Origin: Rheinheimera tangshanensis
GTDB taxonomy: Bacteria > Pseudomonadota > Gammaproteobacteria > Enterobacterales > Alteromonadaceae
Reading direction: 5' to 3'
DNA: 64,000 bases
Assembly (NCBI RefSeq): GCF_014645135.1
Contig: NZ_BMLH01000002.1
Location: 526,966 to 590,965, forward strand
Shown here: positions 37,266 through 48,016 of the stretch, piece by piece
Layout of the letters: the number at the start of each line of letters is the position of its first letter
How positions within the stretch are numbered: the stretch's first letter is position 1
Made by a program: the position numbers and the translations under genes
The notes under the pieces: generated by a model
Seen by the model: the letters and a program-made list of their open reading frames with translations, nothing else
Told to the model about the DNA's origin: nothing
Database searches by the model: none

Positions 37266-39839
37266 CTATGAAGATACAGTATCGACGTCTGATTTTTGTA
37301 AACGCTGAAACAACCAGCCAAGCATGACCAGGCTTAAACCTAAACCAATAAAAGATAAGGCTCTAAGGACCCCGGTTAAGTCGTTTAAATCCACCACAAA
37401 AACTTTCAGCACCACAACACTTAACAATACAAACCCTGCTTTACGCGGTCCACTTTTGTTTTGCCATTGTGAGAGCAACACTGTAGTGATGGCGATGGTT
37501 AAAAACACCAACGAATAGCTGTATTGCTCCGCCACTGACGTCGGCAAGCTCAGCAGTAGTTGCCCTTGTTGCCAAAAATGTCGGATAGCGCCAGTCAGGT
37601 ACAAAGTGCCACTGCCTAAAGCCAGATAAAGGGCTGCTTTTTTTAAGCGAAGCTTTAATGGCAAGCGGCTAAACCCCCAAAAAATAACGGCAGGTAAACC
37701 CCATAACAGCAGCAACAGATTTAGCACAGGCACAGAACCTAAAGACTGAGTATGCCAGAACGGGTTTTCTTCAAGGCTAAGTTCTAAATGCGCCAGACCG
37801 ACCAGTATCACTAAAACAGCGGCTGCCGCCCGGTAAAGTGGTGCTGTGCTGCCTGCTTTACCGCTGCGCCACTGATAAATCCATGCCATCAGTAGCCAGT
37901 TAAAGGCCTGAATAGTCAGGGTGTTAAAGTTCATATCAGTAAAATCAACGACACCGTTATTGAGCCAGTACTGGGTTTGCACTGTGATAAATACAGCCAC
38001 CAAATGCAGTAACGCTCCCTCCAGATAGCTTCGAAGTGTGGTGCTAAACCACAAGTACCAGCTCAGTGCAAAACAGAGCAGAGCCACAGGGTAAACCACA
38101 AAAGACCAGTGCACCCCCAATAACAGCTCGGTTTCATAGTGTCCAATCAGAGGGGCCGTTGTTAAACGTACCAGTACGGCAGCCACTATCAGTTTGATGA
38201 GCCAGTGCGGCACAGGCATGTTTAATCGGATACCTAGCAGCGTCAGCAGCACCAGTTGAACGGCGATAGCTAAAGTTAAAGCTGCATCGGAAAGCCACAA
38301 GGTAAAACATAAAGTCAGTGCAAAGTTAGCTCCTGCCATCTGAATAAAGGCAGCAGCTTTGTGGCTGGTTTTCAGCGCCATCGCACTTTGAGCCGCAACC
38401 AGAAGCAGCGCTAAAAAAGTCCAGAACAGTTGCAACTGTTGCTGTATTTCAAGGCTGGCCTGGGCATGACTCACTCCCAGTATCAGCACAGGCAATAGGG
38501 CCAATGCACTGCTCCATTGCAAACGCTGTGGCCACTTCAGTGCTACAGAGCAAAATGGCACTGCAAATACAGCCAATAACAGCAGATGTTGTTTTAGGCT
38601 GGCACTGCTGGTGGCATAAGGGTCTGCGGATAATCCCAAAGGTTCTAGTATCAGCCAGCAAAGGGCCGGCAGAAAGCTCAGCCAGATCAGTAGTTCTGAC
38701 TTACTGTCTGTAGCTGCGCAGCACAGCATCAGTAGGATAAGCACAACCAGGCCTGTGAAACTGACGATATCTGCAGTGTCGAACAATGAACAGCATGCCA
38801 CCACCAAAAGCGCCAGGCTCAATATCAGCGTCCGGTTCAATGGCCACCAACTGCGCATGGGCTGATGGGTAAACTGCATATGTTGGGCTTTAACACCAAT
38901 ACGGGGTAACCAGACCAGCATCGCAAAACTGCCACAAAGTACCAGCCAAAACGCCCACAACTGATGTGAACTAGCTAGCCAAATCGCGGCAAAAAGCCAT
39001 AACAGATGGGCAGACATGGGCAGCCACCATAGCCAGGGGCGTTTCACTTTTTGTTCGACCAGTACTGAAGATGCGGTGACCAGTGAAATATAAGCCAATA
39101 AGGCTGGCACATTGCCTGAGTCCGTGGACACCAGCACTGGCACTGCATAAGCACCCACAATGCCAATCAGTGCTAATAATGGGCCTTGTCGCAAGGACAT
39201 CCAGGACGCAGACAACGCAACAATGGCAAGGAGTGGAAAAGCAACAGCAGGGCTAATCAGTTGATACCAATCCAGCGCTACCAGCACAGCTGCATAAAGG
39301 CTGATAAAACCACCACTGGACAATGCCGCTGGTGCATAGTTGTTCAGTGCATGGCCCTGACTACGTCTATGCAGCCATTCACTACCGATAATCAAAGCCA
39401 GACCAAAGATTGCTCCGGACGCGCTGCGTAAGGCCGGAGATAACCAACCAGCGTCCAGTGAATGTTTGACTAAAAAGATGCCTCCCAAAGCCAATGCCAA
39501 AGCGCCTACCCAGACCATGCCTCTTTTAATCAGCTGTTGTTCTATCCAGCCAGATAGAGCAGAAAATAAATCGACAGGGGCAGCTTTAGTCTCTGTGCCT
39601 GCTGAATAAGTAGGTTGGGGTTGAGGTAGAACGGCTAATGGGTTGAGTGGATTCAGCTCCGAAGTGCGCTGTTCTGCCATAACTGGCACGGCTTTAACAG
39701 AGGCAGGAGCTGAGCTTTTTAGTTGTTTTTTCAGCTCAGCCAGTTCTGATTTTACTTTTTGTAACTGTACTAAGGCGGTGATGCCACAGGCTGCACCAAG
39801 CAGCACAGCAAACAGAGCTAAAAATGCCAGAGCTGTCAT
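37266..39839 (-). CDS. DUF2339 large membrane protein
   Basis: An 857-residue inner membrane protein with an N-terminal helix, a short coiled coil (LQKVKSELAELKKQLK), a Pro/Ala linker, and then more than 20 transmembrane helices starting near the DUF2339 signature (IKRGMVWVGALALALGGIFL). Function unknown in the family; links with cell envelope processes have been proposed elsewhere but cannot be seen here. Stands alone. Confidence 0.88.
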   Translation of the reverse strand: MTALAFLALFAVLLGAACGITALVQLQKVKSELAELKKQLKSSAPASVKAVPVMAEQRTSELNPLNPLAVLPQPQPTYSAGTETKAAPVDLFSALSGWIEQQLIKRGMVWVGALALALGGIFLVKHSLDAGWLSPALRSASGAIFGLALIIGSEWLHRRSQGHALNNYAPAALSSGGFISLYAAVLVALDWYQLISPAVAFPLLAIVALSASWMSLRQGPLLALIGIVGAYAVPVLVSTDSGNVPALLAYISLVTASSVLVEQKVKRPWLWWLPMSAHLLWLFAAIWLASSHQLWAFWLVLCGSFAMLVWLPRIGVKAQHMQFTHQPMRSWWPLNRTLILSLALLVVACCSLFDTADIVSFTGLVVLILLMLCCAATDSKSELLIWLSFLPALCWLILEPLGLSADPYATSSASLKQHLLLLAVFAVPFCSVALKWPQRLQWSSALALLPVLILGVSHAQASLEIQQQLQLFWTFLALLLVAAQSAMALKTSHKAAAFIQMAGANFALTLCFTLWLSDAALTLAIAVQLVLLTLLGIRLNMPVPHWLIKLIVAAVLVRLTTAPLIGHYETELLLGVHWSFVVYPVALLCFALSWYLWFSTTLRSYLEGALLHLVAVFITVQTQYWLNNGVVDFTDMNFNTLTIQAFNWLLMAWIYQWRSGKAGSTAPLYRAAAAVLVILVGLAHLELSLEENPFWHTQSLGSVPVLNLLLLLWGLPAVIFWGFSRLPLKLRLKKAALYLALGSGTLYLTGAIRHFWQQGQLLLSLPTSVAEQYSYSLVFLTIAITTVLLSQWQNKSGPRKAGFVLLSVVVLKVFVVDLNDLTGVLRALSFIGLGLSLVMLGWLFQRLQKSDVDTVSS

Positions 39840-39973
39840 AAGTCTGGCCTTTTAGTTCGGGTCATCAGAGAAACAGCAAACAACATCCGGGCACTCCATT
39901 GTATAGATAGGCAACTTCACAATAGCCTCAGCTGAAATAGGCCGCAACCTCAATGTGCAGCCCGTGACGATGC

Positions 39974-40798
39974 TTAGTGGTTGCGTTGTTTTAGTTCTGA
40001 TCGCAAGGCCTGTAATTCCTGCTGGATCTCTTTGAGTTGCTGGTGCATAAGCTGTTGTTCTGCCTGCTCTGCTTTTTTATCTTCAGCCCGCTCTGCCGCA
40101 TGCTCCTGCTCGGTAAAAGTTTGCATGGTGTTAACGATAATGGCGATAAAAAGGTTCAGCATGGTAAAAGTAGCGATCAGGATAAAAGGCACAAAAAAGG
40201 CCCAGGCATAAGGATACTGTTCCATCACAGGGCGAGAAATCCCCATGGACCAGCTTTCTAATGTCATCACCTGAAACAGAGTATAAAAAGATGCACCAAG
40301 AGAGCCAAACCATTCAGGGAAGGCACTACCAAATAGCTTAGTGGCGATGACAGCGAAGACGTAATAAATCAGCACTAAAACCATAGCTATAGAGCCCAAA
40401 CCAGGTAAAGACCCCAGCAAGGCCGAGACCACGCGGCGCATCGAAGGCACAATAGATAATAAACGCAATACCCGCAGTACCCGTAAAGCCCGCAGCACCG
40501 AAAATTGTCCTGTGGCTGGCATCAGGGCTATAGCGACTACAGCAAAATCAAACAAACTCCAGGGATCTTTAAAAAAGCGCAAGCGATAGGCGAAAATCCG
40601 TAGCAGTAGTTCCAGCACAAAAACCGACAACAGGATCTTGTCTGCAACTAGGATCACGGTACCAAAGTTTTGCATCAGTGCAGCTGAAGTTTCCAGGCCA
40701 AGTAAAACCGCGTTAATTAATATCAGCACTAAGATACTGTGACTAAACCAGTTTTTCTCCACCAGTTGTTGCACCTTATGTTGCATCTGTTGTTTCAT
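39974..40798 (-). CDS. BacNav-type voltage-gated sodium channel
   Basis: A 274-residue six-helix ion channel subunit that would form tetramers. It has S1-S3, an S4 voltage sensor with Arg at 103, 106, 109 and 112 (LRALRVLRVLRLLSIVPSMR), a pore helix with selectivity filter TLESWSM at 179-185 (identical to NavAb-type filters), S6, and a C-terminal helix rich in Glu/Gln (coiled coil) from about 228. The filter indicates Na+ selectivity rather than K+ or Ca2+. ATG 40798 has AGAGGG close ahead; an upstream in-frame ATG at 40831 lacks that site. Confidence 0.88.
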   Translation of the reverse strand: MKQQMQHKVQQLVEKNWFSHSILVLILINAVLLGLETSAALMQNFGTVILVADKILLSVFVLELLLRIFAYRLRFFKDPWSLFDFAVVAIALMPATGQFSVLRALRVLRVLRLLSIVPSMRRVVSALLGSLPGLGSIAMVLVLIYYVFAVIATKLFGSAFPEWFGSLGASFYTLFQVMTLESWSMGISRPVMEQYPYAWAFFVPFILIATFTMLNLFIAIIVNTMQTFTEQEHAAERAEDKKAEQAEQQLMHQQLKEIQQELQALRSELKQRNH

Positions 40799-40947
40799 TT
40801 TTCCCTCTGAGTATGCAAAATTATGCCGCATTGTATCTGTCGCTTTGTGAACTTGGTAGCTGGCGTTGAAGCTCGGTTGTCAAAAGAATGTCTCTCATAC
40901 TGGCTTGTATTTTGCTTGGTCAGCCTGAGCTAGGTAAGGACATTTTT

Positions 40948-41394
40948 ATGAAACTGGACAACAGCAATCTTTTTGAAACCTTAAGTCAAATCCGCTCTGG
41001 TCAATATTCTGCTCTGTATGCAGCTGTCGCGAAAAGGGAGCAACAATCTGTCGCTGCTCCAACTGATCAGACTGTGGACAAGGGGCAAGTAGGGGATGGT
41101 AAGACCCTGACCTTTGATCAGATGAGCCGCAAGCAATTATCCGACTGGCTGACCAAGGGCCTGGAAAGCGGAAAAATTCCGGCTGATCAGGAACAGGCAT
41201 TTCGGGTTTTGCTGTATTCAGGGAAAACTGAAAGTTCTGCTGAGCAAAGCGCTGCAGATACTACTGCAGTCGATTTTATGGCCAAAGCCAAAGAAGCATT
41301 ACAAAGTGCGGTGCAGCGCAACGATACCCGCTCTATCCGGTTTTGGGCCAGTGCTATGGCTACTATGAATCAGGATCAGGGCAAAACAGCCTAA
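40948..41394 (+). CDS. Hypothetical cytoplasmic protein
   Basis: Not recognised. The 148 residues have no signal or membrane segment, are rich in Gln, Ala, Ser and Asp, and look mostly helical (MSRKQLSDWLTKGLESG; VDFMAKAKEALQSAVQRND). ATG 40948 follows TAAGGA; the 20 codons upstream in frame would form a hydrophobic start, but no ribosome site supports it. It is convergent with tetR across 29 bases, with a hairpin at 41391-41415. Confidence 0.65.
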   Translation: MKLDNSNLFETLSQIRSGQYSALYAAVAKREQQSVAAPTDQTVDKGQVGDGKTLTFDQMSRKQLSDWLTKGLESGKIPADQEQAFRVLLYSGKTESSAEQSAADTTAVDFMAKAKEALQSAVQRNDTRSIRFWASAMATMNQDQGKTA

Positions 41395-41415
41395 GGCAGT
41401 ACCAGACTGCCCTAG
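41391..41415. terminator. Hairpin between convergent genes
   Basis: CTAAGGCAGT and ACTGCCCTAG pair with one mismatch around a 5-base loop, overlapping the stop codon of the rightward hypothetical gene. There is no T run, so its strength as a terminator is uncertain; it could serve both the hypothetical gene and tetR. Confidence 0.45.
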
Positions 41416-41423
41416 TAAAACTG

Positions 41424-42044
41424 TTATTCAAAAGGTGACAATAAAGTCCGTAGCGCAGGGCGCAACGCCAGTAAGATCGTATCTTTTTGTAGTTCAGGAT
41501 ACAAAGTACGGCGTATCGACAAGCCACCTATCATGGCAAAAATCACGTTAATACGGGCATCCAGTTCTTTGTCTGTTGCATCTTTGACCAGACTGCGTTC
41601 ACCAGTTAACAAGCGGCGCATCCTGGCTCTGGCATGGGTATCGGATTGTTGCATCAAAAACGCCACTTTTTGATTACGGGCTGCTTCTGCCAGCATCTCC
41701 AACTCTAGTGCATTTTTTTCTTTATCTATATGCCGTTCAACACCATGATCTGCACCATCGAGCATAATGGTCAGCAGATCACCAGGATCGTCTTCGAACT
41801 GCTGGAATATAGAAAACATCTCTTCCATATCACGCTGAATAATAGCTTCGATAATGGCTTCTTTGCTGTCGAAATAGTTGTAAATGTGACCTGCGCTCAT
41901 CCCTGCGGTTTTTGAGATCTCCGCCATACCAGCACCATGGTACCCCTTGCGGCGAAAACACTCCGCTGCCGCTGTCAGTACCTGATTTCTCCGCGCCGCT
42001 GCCAGCGCAGGATCTGTATGTCTTTTTGTGATTTTTTCTGTCAT
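41424..42044 (-). CDS. TetR/AcrR-family repressor of the efflux operon
   Basis: A 206-residue regulator with an N-terminal helix-turn-helix (RRKGYHGAGMAEISKTAGMS, HIYNYFDSKEAIIEAII) and a ligand-binding helical core. It is the last gene of the leftward MFP-RND-OMF set and probably represses that operon, including itself, through the palindrome at 47831-47848. ATG 42044 has GGAG 6 bases ahead; the longer frame upstream runs through the outer-membrane factor gene in another frame and is not supported. Confidence 0.9.
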   Translation of the reverse strand: MTEKITKRHTDPALAAARRNQVLTAAAECFRRKGYHGAGMAEISKTAGMSAGHIYNYFDSKEAIIEAIIQRDMEEMFSIFQQFEDDPGDLLTIMLDGADHGVERHIDKEKNALELEMLAEAARNQKVAFLMQQSDTHARARMRRLLTGERSLVKDATDKELDARINVIFAMIGGLSIRRTLYPELQKDTILLALRPALRTLLSPFE

Positions 42045-42056
42045 AGGGAACTCCGA

Positions 42057-42078
42057 CACCGGGCCCAAAAGCCCGGTG
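42057..42078. other. Stable hairpin between the OMF gene and tetR
   Basis: A perfect 8-bp stem CACCGGGC / GCCCGGTG with a 6-base loop, just after the outer-membrane factor stop and immediately before the tetR ribosome site. It has no T run. It may act on mRNA processing, separating repressor levels from pump levels. Confidence 0.55.
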
Positions 42079-42087
42079 AGCACGCAT

Positions 42088-43503
42088 TTATTCGGCTGAC
42101 GTATTACTTTGCTGCCAGCCACCGCCGAGCACTTTATACAAACTAATCTGACTGGCAAGTAAAGCTTGCTGGCCACTGATTAATTGTTGTTGTGCGCTGT
42201 ACCAGGACCGCTGCGCGTCCAGTACCTGCAGATAACTGTCAGCCCCTTGTTTAAAGCGGGCTTCGGATAATAGAAAGCTTTGCTGGTTGCTGTTGGCCAA
42301 ATCTTGCTGTGCCTGCAGCTGAGCCGCATAACCTTCACGATCGGCTAAACTGTCAGACACTTCACGAAAAGCCTGCTGGATTTTTTGCTGATAGGTTGCT
42401 AATGCTACTTGCTGCTGTGCTTCGGCCACTTCTAAATTGGCCTGAGTACGGCCCATGTTAAAGATCGGCAGGTTGATGGACGGAATAAAACTCCAATTGC
42501 CTGAACCGCCTTTAAACAGATTATCCAGCTCAGCTGAAGCAGAACCCGCATTAGCCGTTAAGCTGATGCTGGGGAAAAAGGCCGCTTTGGCTATGCCAAT
42601 ATTAGCGTTTGCTGCCAGTAAGTCATGTTCTGCTGCTTTTAAATCAGGCCGTTGTTGCAACAAATCTGATGGGAGGCCGGCTGGTAATTCCGGCAATTGT
42701 AGCAATTTGCTCAGTGGCTGATCCGGCAACAAGTCTGTGGACACTTGAGTTCCTGTAAGTAAGTCCAGCGCGTTTTTATCGCGGGCGACTAAACGCTGAT
42801 ACCGCGCTATATCTACTTTGGCGGTTGCAACTGTACTTTTCACCTGCTGCAGTGTTAAAGCTGAAGTGGCGCCTAAGTTGTAGCTTTGCTCTGTCAGTTC
42901 CAGGGTTTTCTGCTGGCTATGCAAGGTATGGGCTGCCAGTTCCAGCAACTGCTGATCGGCGGCATAGGTCAGCCAGGCATTGGCAAGCTCGGCTACCAGA
43001 CTGATTTGGCTGCTTAATTGCGCCTGCTCTGTTGAATAGAGCTGCTGCAAAGCTTGTTCTGACTGATTCCGCACTTTGCCCCAGAAATCCAGCTCGTAGG
43101 AGGTAATACCTACAGTCGCACTGTATTGCTGATTGATTTGCGCGTTGCCTGTACCTGTTAAATCAGCCGGCAGACGCTGGCGTGTGCCGGATGCGTTTAA
43201 GTCCAGAGAAGGATACAAGGCCGAGTCTTCAATCTGATACAAAGCTCTGACCCGCTGCACATTCAGTGCAGCGATTTGTAAGTCTTTGTTGTTGGCAAGA
43301 CTAAGCTCGATCAGCTGTTGCAGTTTCGGATTATTGAAAAACTGCTGCCAATGCAGCTCTGCTGCTGCGGTGCCTGAGCCTTGTGCTGCTGAGGCATAAG
43401 CATTTGGCACTGGCAACTCAATAGCCTGCTGTTCTGGTGCCAACTGGCAAGCGCTTAATACCAGCATGGCCAGAGCGCTTACACTTAAGGTTTTTAATTT
43501 CAT
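42088..43503 (-). CDS. RND outer-membrane factor, NodT/OprM-type lipoprotein
   Basis: A 471-residue outer membrane channel with lipobox LSAC (Cys19), forming the exit duct of a tripartite pump. Two OEP repeats are visible (about 55-245 and 265-460), each with long helices ([40 protein letters not shown]) between short strands. The barrel trimer is typical of OprM. It overlaps the pump gene by 4 bases upstream (shared ATGA) and precedes tetR. Confidence 0.92.
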   Translation of the reverse strand: MKLKTLSVSALAMLVLSACQLAPEQQAIELPVPNAYASAAQGSGTAAAELHWQQFFNNPKLQQLIELSLANNKDLQIAALNVQRVRALYQIEDSALYPSLDLNASGTRQRLPADLTGTGNAQINQQYSATVGITSYELDFWGKVRNQSEQALQQLYSTEQAQLSSQISLVAELANAWLTYAADQQLLELAAHTLHSQQKTLELTEQSYNLGATSALTLQQVKSTVATAKVDIARYQRLVARDKNALDLLTGTQVSTDLLPDQPLSKLLQLPELPAGLPSDLLQQRPDLKAAEHDLLAANANIGIAKAAFFPSISLTANAGSASAELDNLFKGGSGNWSFIPSINLPIFNMGRTQANLEVAEAQQQVALATYQQKIQQAFREVSDSLADREGYAAQLQAQQDLANSNQQSFLLSEARFKQGADSYLQVLDAQRSWYSAQQQLISGQQALLASQISLYKVLGGGWQQSNTSAE

Positions 43504-46500
43504 TCTGCGTTCTCCTGCGCTGCTGGGTGTTTAACCGGGAAGACACGGCGAACCAGCACAAAAAACATCGGCACAAAAATCACGGCCAGAATAGACGAAG
43601 CTAAAGTGCCGCCTATCACTGAAATACCCAGAGCATTCTGAGCACCTGAACCTGCGCTTGAGGCAATAGCCAGCGGCAAGACACCACAAATAAAGGCCAT
43701 AGACGTCATTAAGATTGGGCGCAGACGTAAACGCACAGCTTCAATGGCGGCTTCGACTAAACCTAAACCTTGTTCCATACGGTGGATGGCAAATTCCACA
43801 ATCAGGATAGCGTTTTTCGAGGCTAAACCTATGGTGGTTAATAAGCCCACCTGCAGATAGATATCGTTCGACAAGTTGGCAATAAGAGCAGCCAATGCAG
43901 CACCAAAGACACCTAATGGCACTATCATCATCACAGCAGCAGGCACAGACCAACTTTCATACAAGGCAGCTAAACAGAGGAATACCACCAGCAAGGATAA
44001 AGCGTATAGCAGAGGAGCCTGACCACCGCTTAAACGTTCCTCATAAGAGATGCCTGTCCACTCATAAGCAAAACCCGGCGGTAACTGTTTAGCCAGTTTT
44101 TCCATTTCATCCATGGCCTGACCTGTACTGTAACCAGGAGCAGCTGCGCCCTGAATTTCCATAGACGAGAAGCCGTTATAACGTTCCAGACGAGGAGAAC
44201 CATAAGTCCAGTGAGAGCTGGCAAAGGCGGAGAATGGCACCATGTCACCTTGGCTGTTACGCACATACCATTTGGTTAAATCTTCCGGCACCATACGACT
44301 GTCTGGAGCGCCTTGCAGGAAGACTTTTTTCACCCGGCCACGGTCAATAAAGTCATTGACGTAACTGCTACCCCAGGCTGTGGCCAGCGTACTGTTGATA
44401 TCGGCCTGACTGACATTTAATGCTTCGGCTTTAGCCAGGTCTATGTCCAGTTTCAGTTCTGGCATATCTTCCTGACCATTAGGACGCACACCAGCTAATA
44501 CCGGGCTCTGGCCTGCCAGACCTAACAACTGGTTACGTGCAGCCAATAACTGGTCATGACCTAAGCCAGCTCTGTCCTGCAAGTGCAGGTTAAAGCCGTT
44601 GGCTGTGCCAAGCTCTACCACTGCTGGCGGCGGGAAAGCAAATACAAAAGCTTCTTTGATGGTGGAGAAATAGCCCATGGCTTTGCCAGCCACAGCACCT
44701 ACAGATAAGTCTTCGCGCTGACGCTCGTCCCAGTGCTTTAAATTAACGAAACCTAAGGCAGCGTTTTGACCTGAACCGGCGAAACTAAAACCTGTCACTG
44801 TGAAAATAGACTTCACAGCTTCGCTTTGATCGTTCAGGAAATGGTTTTCCATTTTCTCTACGACTTTCAGGGTTTGTTCTGTGGTTGAACCTGCGGGCAA
44901 GACCACCTGGTTAAACATAATGCCCTGATCTTCATCCGGTAAAAATGCCGAAGGCAACTGGCTGAAAATAAACACCATACCGCCAACAATCAGCGCATAA
45001 CCTAACAGGTATCTTTTACTTTGTTTAATCATACGACTGACAAAGTTTTGTGTACCTTTGTTGGTTTTATCAAAACCACGGTTAAAGCCAGAGAAGAATT
45101 TACCTAAAACAGAGCTGTCATCATGTACATGGCTTGGTTTTAATAAAGTGGCACACAAAGCTGGAGTCAAAATTAAAGCTACCAATACAGACAGGCCCAT
45201 AGCAGACACCAGTGTGATAGAAAACTGACGGTAAATTACACCGGTAGAGCCACCGAAGAATGCCATAGGTACAAACACTGCAGACAGCACCATGGCGATA
45301 CCTACTAAAGCACCTTTAATTTCATCCATCGACTTACGGGTCGCATCCAGGGCTGACAAACCTTCTTCGGTCATCACCCGTTCGACGTTTTCGACCACAA
45401 CAATGGCGTCATCCACCAACAGACCTATGGCCAGTACCATAGCAAACATAGTCAGGGTATTAATGGAGTAACCAAAGGCCGATAAAATAGCGAAAGTACC
45501 CAGTAAAACCACAGGCACAGCTATGGTTGGGATTAAAGTAGCGCGGAAATTCTGCAGGAACAGATACATCACCACAAACACCAGCACAACAGCCTCAATT
45601 AAGGTATGTACTACTTTTTCAATCGACAAAGACACAAAAGGTGTGGTGTCGTAAGGCACTACAGACTTTAAACCAGTCGGGAAAAATGGTTCTAAATCAG
45701 CCAAGGCTTTTTTCACACCAGCTGCAGTGTCCAACGCATTGGCGCCGCTGGCCAGTTTAACGCCTATACCTGATGCAGGTTTGCCGTTAAAACGGGCTAC
45801 AACACCATAGTTTTCACCACCTAACTCTACTTTAGCCACGTCAGCTAAACGCACAACGGAGCCGTCGCTGTTGGTTTTCACCAGAATTGCACGGAACTGC
45901 TCCGGAGTTTGCAGGCGGCTTTGTGCTGTAACGGTAGCATTCAGTTGCTGGCCTTCAATCGCAGGCATACCCCCTAATTGGCCGGCAGAGACCTGGGCAT
46001 TTTGTGCACTGATAGCAGCGCTGATATCTGCTGTAGTCAGTTCATAGTTTTGCAGTTTGGCCGGGTCTAACCAAATTCGCATGGCGTACTGGGAACCAAA
46101 CAGCTGCACTTCGCCTACACCGTCCACACGAGAAATAATGTCCTGCACATTAGATGCGACATAGTCGCCTATGTCGATGTTGCTCATGCTGCCGTCTTCA
46201 GAGACAAAACCTGCCACTAACAGGAAGTTACGGGCAGATTTAGCTACAGAGACGCCCTGACGTTGTACTTCCTGCGGTAACAGCGGAGTAGCTAAGGCCA
46301 GTTTATTTTGCACCTGAACCTGAGCTATGTCCGGGTTAGTATCAGCGCTAAAGGTTAAAGTTAAAGTCACAGAACCATTGGACTCAGAAGTGGATGACAT
46401 ATACATCAGGCCATCCAGCCCCTTCATTTTCTGTTCTATCACCTGGGTAACTGTATCTTCCAAAGTGCGAGCAGAAGCACCGGGATAACTGGCGCTGATG

Positions 46501-46631
46501 CTGATAGCAGGCGGTGCTATCGATGGATATTGTGCTATTGGCAGAGTATTGATGGCTAACACACCTGCGAGCATCACCACTATCGCCAATACCCAGGCAA
46601 AAATCGGCCTGTCGATAAAAAATCGTGACAT
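43500..46631 (-). CDS. RND efflux permease, AcrB/MexB-type
   Basis: A 1043-residue inner membrane proton-driven pump (E. coli AcrB 1049) with twelve TM helices, two large periplasmic loops and the proton-relay aspartate pair near 407 ([17 protein letters not shown]). The hydrophobe/amphiphile-efflux subfamily start [18 protein letters not shown] is present. Substrates are probably drugs, detergents or dyes, but specificity cannot be read. It overlaps the OMF gene by 4 bases and follows the MFP gene by 18. Confidence 0.95.
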   Translation of the reverse strand: MSRFFIDRPIFAWVLAIVVMLAGVLAINTLPIAQYPSIAPPAISISASYPGASARTLEDTVTQVIEQKMKGLDGLMYMSSTSESNGSVTLTLTFSADTNPDIAQVQVQNKLALATPLLPQEVQRQGVSVAKSARNFLLVAGFVSEDGSMSNIDIGDYVASNVQDIISRVDGVGEVQLFGSQYAMRIWLDPAKLQNYELTTADISAAISAQNAQVSAGQLGGMPAIEGQQLNATVTAQSRLQTPEQFRAILVKTNSDGSVVRLADVAKVELGGENYGVVARFNGKPASGIGVKLASGANALDTAAGVKKALADLEPFFPTGLKSVVPYDTTPFVSLSIEKVVHTLIEAVVLVFVVMYLFLQNFRATLIPTIAVPVVLLGTFAILSAFGYSINTLTMFAMVLAIGLLVDDAIVVVENVERVMTEEGLSALDATRKSMDEIKGALVGIAMVLSAVFVPMAFFGGSTGVIYRQFSITLVSAMGLSVLVALILTPALCATLLKPSHVHDDSSVLGKFFSGFNRGFDKTNKGTQNFVSRMIKQSKRYLLGYALIVGGMVFIFSQLPSAFLPDEDQGIMFNQVVLPAGSTTEQTLKVVEKMENHFLNDQSEAVKSIFTVTGFSFAGSGQNAALGFVNLKHWDERQREDLSVGAVAGKAMGYFSTIKEAFVFAFPPPAVVELGTANGFNLHLQDRAGLGHDQLLAARNQLLGLAGQSPVLAGVRPNGQEDMPELKLDIDLAKAEALNVSQADINSTLATAWGSSYVNDFIDRGRVKKVFLQGAPDSRMVPEDLTKWYVRNSQGDMVPFSAFASSHWTYGSPRLERYNGFSSMEIQGAAAPGYSTGQAMDEMEKLAKQLPPGFAYEWTGISYEERLSGGQAPLLYALSLLVVFLCLAALYESWSVPAAVMMIVPLGVFGAALAALIANLSNDIYLQVGLLTTIGLASKNAILIVEFAIHRMEQGLGLVEAAIEAVRLRLRPILMTSMAFICGVLPLAIASSAGSGAQNALGISVIGGTLASSILAVIFVPMFFVLVRRVFPVKHPAAQENAE

Positions 46632-46649
46632 CAGAATTCTCCGTTGGCT

Positions 46650-47813
46650 TTACTGGGATTTAGTTTGAGCAGCAGCTTCCGCTGGTACTGCCTGCACTGG
46701 CGCACCAGGACGTATTTTCTGCAAGCCTTCAATAATCAGTTGATCACCGGCATTTAAACCGCTGCTGACCAGCCAGTCTGAGCCTATTGTGCGGTCAGCT
46801 TGTAAAATACGTGCTTCTACTTTGCCTTCTTTGCCAATCACCATGGCGGTGGCTTCGCCTTTGCTGTTGCGACTGATACCACGTTGTGGTGCCAGAATAG
46901 CGTTAGCCTTAACGCCCTCTACTACCTCAGCGCGTACATACATACCTGGCAGCAGTAACTTTTCAGGGTTAGGAAATTGAGCTCTTAAGGTCACTGAACC
47001 TGTGCCCGGATCTACTGTCACTTCTGAAAATTGCAAAGTACCTTTGTGTGGATACGCAGAGCCGTCTTCCATCTTCAGTTCAACTTGTGTCTGAATGGCA
47101 GCATCTGAACCTAAAGCACCGGAGGCCAGCGCTTTTTTCAGTTGCAGTAACTCGTTGCTCGACTGAGTCAGGTCGACATAAATAGGATCCAGCGAAGTCA
47201 CAGTGGCTAAAGCCGTAGCTTGATTAGCGCTGACCAAAGCGCCGGCAGTGACAGCTGACTTGCTGATTTGGCCGCTGATAGGAGACAACACTTTGCTGTA
47301 ATTTAAATTAATCTGCGCTGTTTTTAGCTGAGCCTGGGCTGTTAATAAATCAGCCTGAGCTTGTTTATAGGCCGCATCTGCCTCATCAAATTCCTGTTGG
47401 CTAACGGCTTTAATTTTTAACAGTTCGGTATAACGGCTGGCTTTTGCTTTGCTGCTGGCAATACTGGCCTGAGCACGGGCTACAGCTGCTTTAGCGCTTG
47501 AAAGCTGTGCTTCAAAAGTAGCTGGGTCAATTTGATACAAAGCCTGACCCGCTTTAACTTCACCACCTTCGGTAAATAAACGTTGCAGCACTATGCCGTC
47601 CACCTGAGGGCGGATTTCGGCAATTTGTGAGGCGGTAACACGACCCGGTAATTCTTTAGTCAGGGTAATGGCCTGACTTTTCAGAGTAACTACACCCACA
47701 GGCATGGCCTGAGCAGCGGGTGCTGAGGCTTGTTGAGCCTGGCCACAACCGGCCAAAGCAACAGAGCCCGCCAGGGCTGAAAGGGCAAAAAATACAATGC
47801 GGGAACGCTGCAT
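46650..47813 (-). CDS. RND membrane fusion protein, AcrA/MexA-type lipoprotein
   Basis: A 387-residue periplasmic adaptor with lipobox LAGC near 23, a barrel-sandwich half (LPGRVTASQIAEIRPQVDG), a long coiled coil (KAAVARAQASIASSKAKASR; QQEFDEADAAYKQAQADLLT) and the beta-barrel and MP domains. It begins the operon MFP-RND-OMF-tetR. ATG 47813 has GGAG 9 bases ahead; an upstream in-frame ATG at 47828 overlaps that site. The palindromic operator lies 18 bases upstream. Confidence 0.93.
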   Translation of the reverse strand: MQRSRIVFFALSALAGSVALAGCGQAQQASAPAAQAMPVGVVTLKSQAITLTKELPGRVTASQIAEIRPQVDGIVLQRLFTEGGEVKAGQALYQIDPATFEAQLSSAKAAVARAQASIASSKAKASRYTELLKIKAVSQQEFDEADAAYKQAQADLLTAQAQLKTAQINLNYSKVLSPISGQISKSAVTAGALVSANQATALATVTSLDPIYVDLTQSSNELLQLKKALASGALGSDAAIQTQVELKMEDGSAYPHKGTLQFSEVTVDPGTGSVTLRAQFPNPEKLLLPGMYVRAEVVEGVKANAILAPQRGISRNSKGEATAMVIGKEGKVEARILQADRTIGSDWLVSSGLNAGDQLIIEGLQKIRPGAPVQAVPAEAAAQTKSQ

Positions 47814-47830
47814 ATTTGAAATCTCCATTT

Positions 47831-47848
47831 AGAGTGAACGTTCATTCT
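47831..47848. promoter_or_regulatory. Palindromic TetR/AcrR-type operator
   Basis: The 18 bases around the core TGAACGTTCA form a palindrome with one mismatched pair. It lies just ahead of the MFP gene and resembles operators of AcrR/MtrR-type repressors. The tetR gene at the end of the same operon is the likely binder, giving negative feedback. Confidence 0.65.
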
Positions 47849-47938
47849 AAGTTAATTGGCTGACTTTTTCTAGCTTTATTTGTCGTCGTTTTTCCGGCTT
47901 TGGTCGATACTAGAGCTGAAAAATGGCTGTCACCGACT

Positions 47939-47952
47939 TTGTTTCAGATCAA
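47939..47952 (+). promoter_or_regulatory. FNR/Anr box upstream of hemN
   Basis: TTGTTTCAGATCAA matches the TTGAT-N4-ATCAA consensus with one mismatch. A weak -10 (TACACT at 47975-47980) lies so that the box would be centred near -41.5, the activator position, with a start near 47987 and a 30-base leader before the hemN ATG. Confidence 0.6.
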
Positions 47953-48016
47953 CACAAGGGAAAAACTGCTGCTTTACACTGTAGCCACCTTTGACGGGAC
48001 AACAGAGAAAAGTTCA

